Positions 1 through 6,425 of a stretch of 7,028 bases of DNA are shown piece after piece. How positions within the stretch are numbered: position 1 is the stretch's first letter; each line of letters starts with the position of its first letter. This DNA comes from Gammaproteobacteria bacterium (GTDB lineage Bacteria; Pseudomonadota; Gammaproteobacteria; Pseudomonadales; Azotimanducaceae). Below the pieces are notes generated by a model. The model saw only the letters and a program-made list of their open reading frames with translations, searched no databases and had not been told where the DNA came from. The position numbers and the translations under genes were made by a program. The stretch covers positions 1 to 7,028 of the forward strand of contig JAPPHP010000249.1 of the NCBI GenBank assembly GCA_028821035.1, written 5' to 3'.

Positions 1-2
1 GC

Positions 3-1211
3 CGCCATCCGTTCATGTTCGCCGCTCCAGTGCCGCTCGCGGCCACGATCTACCTGATCTTCCACCCGCCCGAGGCGCTGCTCGACTCGCAGGCCAGCCT
101 GTTCGTCTGGTTCATGGTCTTCACGGTGCTGATGAGGACCTTCACGACGCTCTTCGCCGTGCCGCACCTGGCGATGGGGGCGGAACTGTCCGACGACTAC
201 ATCCAGCGGTCCAAGGTGATGAGCTACAACAACCTCTTCACCTTCTACGGCGGCTTCCTCATGCACTGCTTCGTGTGGTTCCTGGTGTTCGACCAGTTCT
301 TCGGGAGCCAGGGGGGTCAGCTCCACCAGCCCGCCTACGAGCCCATCGTGTGGTTCTGCTGCGTCCTCGTCGTGGTCACGATCCTCGGTTGCGCCTGGTT
401 CACCCGCGACCGGATTCCGACGCTGAAGCCTCCCCCGGCCGATGGCGTCGGGTTCTCGCCGCGCCGCCTCCTGCTCGACATGTGGGACGCGGTCCGGAAC
501 CGCCACTACCTGTTCCTGCTGCTCGGGCTCTTCTTCCTGTCCGTGATGATCGGCACGCACGAGACGCTCGCCATCTACATGGCGACCTTCTACTGGGAGC
601 TCACGCCGCGGCAGATCGGCTGGCTGATCGCCAGCAGCGTGATCGGCTTCCACCTCGGGTTCGCCATGACCTCGGCCGCACACCGCCGCTTCGACAAGCG
701 CTGGACGATCGTCGCGACCGCGGCGGGCGTCAGTTTCTTCTGGTCGCTCGCGGTGACGCTGCGCCTCTTCGATCTCGCGCCGGCGAACACGACGTGGACG
801 CTGGTCGCATTCATCGTCGGCATCGGCTGCTTCTCTTCGGCCTGCGGCTCCATCCTGAACATCAGCGTCATGTCGGCGCTCGCCGACATCTCGGACGAGC
901 ACGAGTTGCGCACCGGGCGTCGCCAGGAAGGAATCTTCTACTCGGCGCGGACGTTCTTCGCGAAGACCACGAACGGCATCGGCCACGTCGTCGCGGGCGT
1001 GGCCCTCGACTACTACGTGATGCTGGAGTCGCATGCGAAACCGGGAGAGATCGCACCGGACGTGCTGTTTCGCCTGGGCATCGTCGACGGGCCGTTCGCC
1101 ATGGTGGGGGGGCTCATCGCCGCGTGCGTGTCCGCCGGCTACCCCATCGACAAGCTTTCCCACGCCGCGGCCCGCGAGCCGCTCGCGGACCGGCGACGCG
1201 CCGCGGCCTAG
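3..1211 (+). CDS. GPH-family (MelB-like) sugar:cation symporter, 5'-truncated
   Basis: C-terminal part of an inner-membrane major-facilitator transporter of the glycoside-pentoside-hexuronide family, which typically imports sugars or glycosides with H+ or Na+. The reading frame is open to the window edge: before the ATG at 15 it reads Arg-His-Pro-Phe, and the family has a conserved GRRxPFM-like loop there, so the ATG is an internal Met and not the start. Counting from that Met, residues 49-62 (VPHLAMGAELSDDY) match the family's conserved loop. Residues 291-306 (DISDEHELRTGRRQEG) match the cytoplasmic GPH signature DxxDyxELRTGrRrEG. Several hydrophobic membrane segments are visible, including near residues 30-50, 115-130 and 170-195. 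About 400 residues remain of a usual 440-500, so roughly the first one or two helices are missing. It ends at a TAG and is convergent with the Fic gene. The substrate cannot be told from sequence alone. The family call is firm. Confidence 0.9.
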   Translation, partial: RHPFMFAAPVPLAATIYLIFHPPEALLDSQASLFVWFMVFTVLMRTFTTLFAVPHLAMGAELSDDYIQRSKVMSYNNLFTFYGGFLMHCFVWFLVFDQFFGSQGGQLHQPAYEPIVWFCCVLVVVTILGCAWFTRDRIPTLKPPPADGVGFSPRRLLLDMWDAVRNRHYLFLLLGLFFLSVMIGTHETLAIYMATFYWELTPRQIGWLIASSVIGFHLGFAMTSAAHRRFDKRWTIVATAAGVSFFWSLAVTLRLFDLAPANTTWTLVAFIVGIGCFSSACGSILNISVMSALADISDEHELRTGRRQEGIFYSARTFFAKTTNGIGHVVAGVALDYYVMLESHAKPGEIAPDVLFRLGIVDGPFAMVGGLIAACVSAGYPIDKLSHAAAREPLADRRRAAA

Positions 1212-1455
1212 CTGAAGTTGTGCCCCAAGGGGCCACGGCGCCCCAGGCGACGATATCCTGCGACGGGACCACCACGTCCGGCTCGGGGGGCACAGGGTGC
1301 GCGATGATGCGCCACTTGGCGTTGCGCTTCGGTGGATCGGCGGCGAGGCCGGGGTCGAGCGACTCCCGCTCGTGCAAGGTGGGCGGTCGCTGCGCGAGGG
1401 ACTTGCCGAAGAAAGGCGGGAGCCGTGCGGTTGGTCCGCCCAGCCACTTGCGTCG
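1212..1455. other. Intergenic spacer between convergent genes
   Basis: This 244-base spacer lies between the ends of the transporter and Fic genes. A short GC hairpin is possible at 1229-1244 (GGGGC and GCCCC arms, 6-base loop), but it has no T-run, so it is weak as a terminator. On the - strand the frame directly after the Fic stop stays open through the whole spacer and into the antisense of the transporter, with coding-like codons (for example the peptide KWRIIAHPVPPEPDVVV). I do not recognise this peptide and do not call a gene. Confidence 0.5.
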
Positions 1456-2703
1456 TCAGTTCCGCGTCCTCACGAGCACATGGGGCGGCGGCAAGGCCAA
1501 CTTGCCACGGCGTTGCGGCCGAGGACCCTTCGGTGTGGCAGCCGCCGGCTCGTCCGGATTGCTGCGCACGATGTCGAGTTCCGGCGCGTTCAGCCAGTAG
1601 CGCGTGTGCCGCCCGCTGCCGGTGCGGCGGAGCGCCTTCAGGGCGACGAGCTGCCCGAGGTCCCGCGTGGCGGTGGCGGACGACGCCCCGGTGATGGTTT
1701 GGTAGTTGCCCGCGCTCAGCCCACCCTCGAAGCCGCGGGGTTCTTCCCGGAACACGCGCTGCAACGCCGTCGACTGCCTCCGGTTCAGCTTGCCCTCCAG
1801 TCCCCCGAAGAGCCGCGCTTGGGCGGCGTGGCGGATGAGCCGCAACCGTGCCTGTTCCAATGCATCCAGGACGGTACGCGCGAACCACGTCTGCCAGCTG
1901 TTGGCGTCGAGCGAATGCCGGCAGCTCTCGAGGGCGCGGTAGTACGCACCGCGCTTGGCGTGGATCGTCTGCGACAGTGGGATGAGGCTCGGCCGGCCCA
2001 AACACTGGGCGACCGCCTTCTCCGCGAGCGCCCGCCCGATCCGGCCGTTGCCGTCCTCGAATGGATGGACGCACTCGAAATAGACATGCGCGGCCCCGGC
2101 GATGGCCAAGGCGTCGGCCTCGCTCGCCGATTGCGTGACGCTGTTGTACCAATCGACGAAGACCTCCATCTCGTCCGCGACCCGCGTGCCCGACGGCGCG
2201 ACGTAGTTGAGCGTCGCACTCTGCATGCTGCCGCGGCGCACCGTGACGATCTGCGCCGGCTCGGGCCCGGCCCGGTACCGACCCAACTCGCGAATCGCCG
2301 GGCTTCCGGACATCAGCGTGAGATGCCAGTGCCATAGCATCTCGTGGCTGAGTGGCTCGTTGAAGGTCTGGTACACGCTCGCCATGAGCTTTGCGACGCC
2401 CAGTTCGGCGGCCGGGGCGTGGACAGCGGGTCGTAGCCCGAAGAAGTGGAGCAGCGATGCGCGTATGGAGTCGCGCTGGAGAGACTCTCCTTCAATGGCG
2501 GACGTCTCCAGGGCTTCGTCTGCGAGCCAGTCCAAATGGGCGTCGGCGAAGTCGTCGCCGACGAGGAAGGCGAGGGCACCCGATTGCCAGGCAGTGTCGG
2601 TGATGAAATGGGAGACGTGGCCCTGGAGCGCCGTGGGATCCCAGGTGAAGGTGGGCCAGTTTGGGAGTTCCCAGACCCAGGGTTTGGTTGCAGGCTGATT
2701 CAT
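1456..2703 (-). CDS. Fic-family protein (DUF4172-type N-terminus, Fic core, winged helix)
   Basis: Fic enzymes usually transfer AMP from ATP to Ser/Thr/Tyr hydroxyls of target proteins. The 415-residue product has three visible parts. Residues 9-26 (W-W-P-W-P-F-W-D pattern) fit the DUF4172 N-terminal region. The Fic core carries HPFEDGNGRIGR at 213-224, a complete HxFx(D/E)GNGRxxR active site with catalytic His213. A winged-helix-like region follows at about 305-375, then a Pro/Arg-rich tail. Upstream of the core, T67-S-A-I-E71-G72 fits the inhibitory helix motif (S/T)xxxE(G/N), so this is a class II enzyme whose Glu71 should block ATP gamma-phosphate binding. No separate antitoxin is therefore expected, and none is seen beside it. 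The ATG at 2703 is chosen because the conserved Trp-rich start follows immediately. The C-terminal winged helix is known in relatives and suggests DNA binding or autoregulation (inference). The target is unknown. Confidence 0.92.
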   Translation of the reverse strand: MNQPATKPWVWELPNWPTFTWDPTALQGHVSHFITDTAWQSGALAFLVGDDFADAHLDWLADEALETSAIEGESLQRDSIRASLLHFFGLRPAVHAPAAELGVAKLMASVYQTFNEPLSHEMLWHWHLTLMSGSPAIRELGRYRAGPEPAQIVTVRRGSMQSATLNYVAPSGTRVADEMEVFVDWYNSVTQSASEADALAIAGAAHVYFECVHPFEDGNGRIGRALAEKAVAQCLGRPSLIPLSQTIHAKRGAYYRALESCRHSLDANSWQTWFARTVLDALEQARLRLIRHAAQARLFGGLEGKLNRRQSTALQRVFREEPRGFEGGLSAGNYQTITGASSATATRDLGQLVALKALRRTGSGRHTRYWLNAPELDIVRSNPDEPAAATPKGPRPQRRGKLALPPPHVLVRTRN

Positions 2704-2770
2704 GGGTCCCCCATGTATCGATCATTTTGCGAAGTGATTTGATCTATATGGTAGCAGCGGTAGTGCTGCC
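2701..2770 (-). promoter_or_regulatory. Start and probable promoter/operator region of the Fic gene
   Basis: The Fic start codon sits in a perfect inverted repeat, CATGGG-TCC-CCCATG at 2701-2715, which also contains the only ribosome-binding-like tract (GGGGGA on the - strand, 3 bases from ATG). Upstream, 2713-2750 is conspicuously AT-rich for this contig and would suit a promoter, though no convincing -35/-10 pair stands out. An imperfect inverted repeat (GGTAGCA / TGCTGCC, one G-T type mismatch) lies at 2750-2770. Autoregulation by the Fic winged helix, or start-codon occlusion by the hairpin, are inferences. Confidence 0.35.
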
Positions 2771-2986
2771 TCGCTGACAAAGGGGTCCGCATGAGGCCGT
2801 AGAGCCAGACGATCGCGGCGACGTTCTGCTGTGGTTCAGGACTTCCCTCAGTACCGGAGGGTCGCCCGACCGGGGCGGTCGAGCGGCGTGGAGGATGATG
2901 CCGGTAGAAGCCACGAAGCCTTGGCCCAAGCCTGGCGTCGGCCGAGGGCGATTTGTCGCCCGTTTGGCCGAAGCCGTCGCCACCGC
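2771..2986. other. Gene-free stretch, nothing recognised
   Basis: This is the bulk of the 347-base gap between the divergent Fic and CBS genes. Frames open on both strands give low-complexity, Arg/Pro/Ser-rich peptides without a family signature or good start signals. I see no tRNA, terminator or repeat. A decayed gene remnant cannot be excluded: one - strand frame near 2780-2840 reads NVAAIVWLYGLMRTP, which looks protein-like, but I do not recognise it. Confidence 0.4.
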
Positions 2987-3016
2987 TTGCCGATAACGGC
3001 GCTAAGCGCGCACAAT
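2987..3016 (+). promoter_or_regulatory. Candidate sigma-70 promoter for the CBS gene
   Basis: TTGCCG at 2987-2992 (4 of 6 matches to the -35 consensus) is followed after 18 bases by CACAAT at 3011-3016 (4 of 6 to the -10 consensus). This would start transcription about 28 bases before the CBS start codon, just ahead of a strong Shine-Dalgarno. The match is modest and similar ones occur by chance. Confidence 0.3.
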
Positions 3017-3050
3017 CGAAGGCGACTTACGTTCGAAGAGGAGGGGCGCA

Positions 3051-3488
3051 ATGAAGACTGTCAGGGACGTGTTGCGCCACAAGCAGGGCGGCAACATCTA
3101 TTCGATCGTGCCCATCGCCAGCGTCTACGAGGCCATCGAGATGATGGCGGACCGTCACGTGGGGGCGCTGCCGGTCCTGCAGGAAGGCAAGCTCGTCGGG
3201 ATCGTGTCGGAGCGGGACTACGCCCGCAAGGTGATCCTGAAGGACAAGTCGTCGAAGCGCACGAAGGTCTCGGAGATCATGACCCGCGAGGTGGTCAGGG
3301 TTTCGTCGCGGGATCGCGTCGAGGCCTGCATCGAGAAGATGCAGACCCACCACATCCGCCACCTCGTGGTGGAGGACGCGGGGGTCGTGACGGGGATGCT
3401 GTCGCTCCGGGACCTCTTCAGCGAGATCATCGCGGAGCAGGCGGAGACCATCGACCACCTCGAGCACTACATCCGCGGGGAGCCGTAG
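3051..3488 (+). CDS. Stand-alone two-CBS-domain protein
   Basis: A 145-residue cytoplasmic protein made almost entirely of two CBS domains. CBS1 covers about residues 14-62 and ends in GIVSERDY (50-57); CBS2 covers about 80-128 and ends in GMLSLRDL (115-122). A short acidic helix (IIAEQAETIDHLEHYI) closes the chain. Paired CBS domains form a Bateman module that in known families binds adenine nucleotides such as AMP, ATP or SAM and acts as an energy or metabolite sensor. No enzyme or channel domain is attached, so it probably works by binding a partner in trans, which is not identifiable here. The start is well supported: AGGAGG at 3039-3044 lies 6 bases before the ATG. It appears monocistronic, with the next gene convergent. 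Ligand and role are unknown; family assignment is firm. Confidence 0.92.
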   Translation: MKTVRDVLRHKQGGNIYSIVPIASVYEAIEMMADRHVGALPVLQEGKLVGIVSERDYARKVILKDKSSKRTKVSEIMTREVVRVSSRDRVEACIEKMQTHHIRHLVVEDAGVVTGMLSLRDLFSEIIAEQAETIDHLEHYIRGEP

Positions 3489-3506
3489 GGCGCGCTGCCG
3501 GTTAGA

Positions 3507-3519
3507 GGCCCTGTGGGCC
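3507..3519. terminator. Weak GC hairpin between convergent genes
   Basis: GGCCC-TGT-GGGCC forms a 5-bp stem in the 57-base gap between the ends of the CBS and PIN-toxin genes. There is no T-run on either side, so intrinsic termination is doubtful; position is the main argument. Confidence 0.2.
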
Positions 3520-3545
3520 CGCGGGGATGGGCCTGCCACGAATGC

Positions 3546-3959
3546 CTATGGTTCGCTGCGGGTGACCTCGGGGATGCCGTCGAAGTCGCGGTCGTAACTC
3601 ACGATTTCCGTCATCCCCAGGCGCTCCATGTGCGCGAGCGCCAGGGCGTCTTCGAAGTCCAGTGCCTCGTGTCGCGCGAAGAAGTCCAACGCCCGAAGGC
3701 AAACCAGCTTTTGCGGCAGCCGCACGCCTCTCAGGGCCAGGATGGGGTGCAGGCGGGACGCGATCTCCGCGTGGCCGAGCCGGTAGTGCCCGCGCCGCGA
3801 CGAGAGGACGGAGGCTACTTCGGCGGCGACACTCTCCGTGGCGAACAGTTCTTCGTCGCCGCGCTGCACGCGCTGGAAGAGTTCATAGCAGGCCTGGGCT
3901 TTCGCCGGGTCGTCGCCGGTGAGGTACCGAAGCACGACGTTCGTGTCGAGGAGTCTCAC
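3546..3959 (-). CDS. vapC: VapC-type PIN-domain ribonuclease toxin
   Basis: A 137-residue PIN-domain protein. VapC toxins are Mg2+-dependent endoribonucleases that cut tRNA or rRNA and stop translation. The acidic active-site set is in place: Asp5 in LLDTNVVLRY, Glu47 in VAAEVASVL, Asp104 in DFEDALALAH, and Asp123/Asp125 in VSYDRDFD. Length is normal for the family, so the toxin looks intact. The start is a GTG at 3959, forced because Asp5 must be kept and no other start codon precedes it. GGAGG at 3971-3975, inside the end of the antitoxin gene, lies 11 bases upstream and is the likely ribosome site. The antitoxin stop is only 6 bases before the GTG and in the same frame, so translation is probably coupled. 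Neutralisation by the adjacent AbrB-fold protein is expected from the family. The RNA target is not predictable. Confidence 0.9.
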   Translation of the reverse strand: MRLLDTNVVLRYLTGDDPAKAQACYELFQRVQRGDEELFATESVAAEVASVLSSRRGHYRLGHAEIASRLHPILALRGVRLPQKLVCLRALDFFARHEALDFEDALALAHMERLGMTEIVSYDRDFDGIPEVTRSEP

Positions 3960-3965
3960 CCTCGT

Positions 3966-4229
3966 TCATGCCTCCATGCCGCGAATCGTCCGCAGCGCTT
4001 TGGCCTCCTTGGCCTCCTCGAGGATCCGGTCGAAGTCCTCCGGCTGCGCGCTCGGTCCGATGGACCCGAAAACGGACTCCAGGGTGAACGCCGCGGGCCT
4101 CAGCCGCACCGTGTCGTTCTCGATGGTGAAAGCGACCTTGTCCCGCGGGCCGATGCCCAGAACGCGCCTCACCTGCGCGGGGATGGTGACCTGACTCCGC
4201 TGTGTGACGGTGGCCGTGAACTCGTTCAT
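3966..4229 (-). CDS. vapB: AbrB/SpoVT-fold antitoxin (VapB-type)
   Basis: An 87-residue antitoxin, partner of the PIN toxin directly downstream. Residues 4-45 form a swapped-hairpin AbrB domain: the TVTQRSQVTIPAQVRRVLGI stretch (7-26) is the classic signature, followed by DKVAFTIENDTVRLRP. This domain dimerises and binds the TA promoter. The C-terminal half (48-83, an FxxxFGSI motif and then an acidic/basic helix) is the part that in relatives wraps around the toxin and blocks its active site. I place the start at 4229, where MNEF immediately precedes the domain, instead of a start 19 codons further upstream whose extra residues look non-coding. No strong ribosome site is visible. The gene lies 111 bases downstream of the protease on the same strand; whether it has its own promoter is unclear. 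MazE-like naming is an alternative, but the PIN partner favours VapB. Confidence 0.88.
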   Translation of the reverse strand: MNEFTATVTQRSQVTIPAQVRRVLGIGPRDKVAFTIENDTVRLRPAAFTLESVFGSIGPSAQPEDFDRILEEAKEAKALRTIRGMEA

Positions 4230-4327
4230 GGACGTCGCCGTTTGCAATGTACCCGCAGCATACCATTGGGGATGGCGGTAGGACATGGGTAGAGGCGTGT
4301 TGCAGTGCAGGCGCGGTTCCCGCGGAC

Positions 4328-4344
4328 GTAGCGCGGCCCGCTAC
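4328..4344 (-). terminator. Hairpin over the protease stop codon
   Basis: GTAGCG and CGCTAC arms (6 bp) around a 5-base loop overlap the TAG stop of the protease gene. No T-run follows, so this may be a weak terminator, an mRNA 3' stem, or chance. If it does not terminate, the downstream toxin-antitoxin pair would be co-transcribed with the protease. Confidence 0.22.
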
Positions 4345-5060
4345 CGCCGTTTCGGCACCCGCACGTCGTGGTCCCAGATGCCGAGTTCGTTGACCGCGTA
4401 GACGTAGCGGTACTCCACCGGCTTGTTGCGCCGGTAGATATGGTTGTCGGTGTCGAGCAGCCAGGTGTTCTCCGCGTCGTAGCGCACCGCCACGACCCCG
4501 TGGTGCTCGCGGTACCGGCGGTCGTACACGACGACGACGCGCAGATCTTCCGGTGCGAAACCGAGACGCCGCAGGAGGAAGTACTTGGTGGTGGCGTAGT
4601 CCTCGCAGTCGCCGCCGCGCTCCATGAACTCCCAGAGCGTCTTCCAGTGCGAGATCCGCACGACCTTGCCGGCGTCGGTGTGCGTGGTCTTGCGGCGGTC
4701 GTAGCGGTGGGTCTTGCGGTTGACGTATCGGTTGACGAGCTGGATCTGCTTGTCGCGGGGCAGATCGACGCCCTTCTCGACGATGACGTGGAGCGCCCGG
4801 GCCCGCCTGGGGCAGGCGTCCCGATCGTCGATGCAGGCCTCGACGTTGGCGATCTGCGCCTGGTGCCGCTCGAGCATCTCGGACCACGGGGGCAAGGCGC
4901 CCGGAGGGCCAAGCATTTCTCCGGCGTCGAAGGGATAGGTCGCCGACGCCTGGTGCGCCACACAGATGAGCCACGCCGCGAGCGCGGGAATCCAGGGCCC
5001 GGCCCGGCGGACCGTCCTGGCGGGCGGTTCGTTGTCTGTGCGGGGCGGCGGGTTTAGCAT
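4341..5060 (-). CDS. BTLCP (LapG-like) transglutaminase-fold periplasmic cysteine protease
   Basis: A 239-residue member of the bacterial transglutaminase-like cysteine proteinase family (DUF920). The best-known member, LapG, cleaves the N-terminus of the surface adhesin LapA and releases biofilm cells, under control of the c-di-GMP receptor LapD. The catalytic triad is visible: Cys152 in GGDCEDYA, His187 in EHHGVVAVR, and Asp203 or Asp205 in LLDTDNH. Asp151, Glu153 and Asp154 correspond to the DCED calcium-binding residues of LapG. Residues 24-40 (hydrophobic, ending ASA before TYPF) look like a Sec signal peptide after a long basic N-terminus, so the enzyme should be periplasmic. The ATG at 5060 is the first start giving this leader, without a clear Shine-Dalgarno. 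The frame stays open about 600 codons upstream, but that is only antisense to the neighbouring TPR gene. No LapD or large adhesin lies in the window, so the substrate is unknown and I withhold the name lapG. Confidence 0.88.
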   Translation of the reverse strand: MLNPPPRTDNEPPARTVRRAGPWIPALAAWLICVAHQASATYPFDAGEMLGPPGALPPWSEMLERHQAQIANVEACIDDRDACPRRARALHVIVEKGVDLPRDKQIQLVNRYVNRKTHRYDRRKTTHTDAGKVVRISHWKTLWEFMERGGDCEDYATTKYFLLRRLGFAPEDLRVVVVYDRRYREHHGVVAVRYDAENTWLLDTDNHIYRRNKPVEYRYVYAVNELGIWDHDVRVPKRR

Positions 5061-5063
5061 GGC

Positions 5064-6359
5064 ATGGCCATGTGGATCGTGCGGCGCATCATTGTAAAAC
5101 AGCTGCCCGCCGCGGTCGTCGCGGCGGGGCACCGCCGGCGTCGCGGCCCGGCGCTCGGCCCTTCGCTTCGATGCCTGGCCGGTCTGCTCGCCGTCCTGGC
5201 GATCAGCGCTTGCCAGACGCTCCCGGACGACCCGGGCCGCGCGGAGATCAGCGAGGAACGCCTGCTCTCGGGCTTCGCGGTGTTCGGCGAAACCGTGTCG
5301 AGCGCCGAGGTTCCGGAAGTCGCGATTCTCGAGTCCACGGAAGCCATGCGCGCCTTCGTGGATCCGCGCATCCGGACCGGGGGCACGTCGGTGACCCGGG
5401 CCGCCCGGCTGCTGCGCAAGCTCGTCGAGAACGGCTACTTCGAGCGCGGCTACGAGCGGCATCTGACCCAGACCGCGGCGGACACCTTCGCGACCAAGGC
5501 CGGCAACTGCCTGTCCTTCACCAATCTCTTCGTCGCCCTCGCGCGCATGGCCCGTCTCGAGGCCCGCTACCAGGTCGTGGACGTGCCGCCGAGCTTCGAT
5601 TCGGACCTCGGCCTGCTGTTTCGCAATACGCACATCAACGTGCTCGTGCCCAACGCCGACATCCGCGGGGCCGGACGCGGCGACCTGACCGTGGACTTCA
5701 ACCGCGTCGATACCGAGGACTATCGGCGCCAGCTGGTCAGCGACCGGTACGCCGCGGGGCTCTTCTACAACAACCTGTCCGTCAACCATTGGCGGGGAGG
5801 AGACAACCGCAAGGCGTTCGCGTACCTCGCCAAGGCGCTGGAGATCTACTCCGGCAATCCGGACCTGTGGGTCAATCTGGGCGCCTTCTACTCGAAGCAC
5901 GGCGCCTACGAGCATGCGCTGGCGGCGCACTACCGCGCGCTCAGGATCGACGGGCGCAGTCGTCCGGCCATGGCCGGTCTTGCCGCCGCCTACTCGGGCC
6001 TGGGCGACATGGCACTTTCCGACGCGTTCACGCGCCGCGTCGAGCACTACCGGCGGCGGAACCCCTACTACCACTACGCGCTGGCCCAGGTTGCCTACCA
6101 GGACGAGGACTACGTCGGCACGCTCGTGTCCCTCGACCTGGCACTGGACCTCAAGCGGGACGACCATCGCTTCCACTACCTGAGGAGCCTGGCCCAGTGG
6201 CAGCTCGGCGACCGGATGGAGGCGCGGGAGAGCCTCGTCCGCGCCGAGCGGTTCGCCAACCAGCAGCACACCAAGCGTCGCTACGCGCGGATGGCCGAAG
6301 CGATCGCCGCCAACGAAGTACCGGAGTCCGTGGCCGGGACTCCCTTGAGCGGCTCCTGA
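5064..6359 (+). CDS. Lipoprotein with transglutaminase-like domain and TPR repeats
   Basis: A 431-residue protein of unknown function. A hydrophobic segment (38-49) ends in a lipobox, Ile47-Ser-Ala-Cys50, so the mature protein should be lipid-anchored at Cys50 and face the periplasm. Residues about 110-220 resemble a transglutaminase-like fold with a full triad: Cys149 in KAGNCLSFTNLF, His190 in RNTHINVLV, and Asp211 in TVDFNRVD. The second half (about 233-402) is a run of some five TPR units, for example WVNLGAFYSKHGAYEHALAAHYRAL, typical of protein-binding scaffolds. The family is known in proteobacteria, but I know of no established substrate; protease, amidase or crosslinker are all possible. 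The start is uncertain: ATG at 5064 or 5070, or GTG at 5079, all leave an unusually long, basic leader before the lipobox, and an in-frame TAG at 5055-5057 rules out anything earlier. It is divergent from the BTLCP gene. Confidence 0.85.
   Translation: MAMWIVRRIIVKQLPAAVVAAGHRRRRGPALGPSLRCLAGLLAVLAISACQTLPDDPGRAEISEERLLSGFAVFGETVSSAEVPEVAILESTEAMRAFVDPRIRTGGTSVTRAARLLRKLVENGYFERGYERHLTQTAADTFATKAGNCLSFTNLFVALARMARLEARYQVVDVPPSFDSDLGLLFRNTHINVLVPNADIRGAGRGDLTVDFNRVDTEDYRRQLVSDRYAAGLFYNNLSVNHWRGGDNRKAFAYLAKALEIYSGNPDLWVNLGAFYSKHGAYEHALAAHYRALRIDGRSRPAMAGLAAAYSGLGDMALSDAFTRRVEHYRRRNPYYHYALAQVAYQDEDYVGTLVSLDLALDLKRDDHRFHYLRSLAQWQLGDRMEARESLVRAERFANQQHTKRRYARMAEAIAANEVPESVAGTPLSGS
5091..5096 (-). 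promoter_or_regulatory. Candidate -10 element for the protease gene
   Basis: On the - strand TACAAT (5 of 6 to TATAAT) lies about 30 bases upstream of the protease ATG, in the only AT-rich spot nearby. It falls inside the 5' coding part of the divergent lipoprotein gene. The expected -35 position is GC-rich and does not match, so the call is tentative. Confidence 0.3.
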
Positions 6360-6425
6360 TCGCGGCATCGTCGTGAAGCCCCGGCACGTTGAGGCAAGGC
6401 GGCCTGACGGGCGTAGTTCCATGCA

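Noticed and set aside
275..1600. 441-codon + strand ORF
   Set aside because: Alternate frame of the transporter and Fic antisense; Arg/Pro-rich, no family features, while the transporter frame has clear GPH signatures.
1208..2335. 375-codon - strand ORF overlapping Fic
   Set aside because: Shifted-frame shadow of the Fic gene; the Fic motif is in the other frame.
2831..3505. 224-codon + strand ORF over the CBS gene
   Set aside because: Out of frame with two well-formed CBS domains that have a strong ribosome site at 3039-3044.
3883..4974. 363-codon - strand ORF spanning the toxin-antitoxin and protease region
   Set aside because: Shadow frame; the AbrB, PIN and BTLCP motifs all lie in other frames.
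6323..6343. 7-bp inverted repeat GGAGTCC/GGACTCC near the end of the lipoprotein gene, considered as a terminator
   Set aside because: It lies within the coding sequence before the stop and has no T-run.
5072..6376. 434-codon + strand ORF in the TPR region
   Set aside because: Arg/Gly/Pro-rich shadow; the lipobox, triad and TPRs are in the frame starting at 5064.
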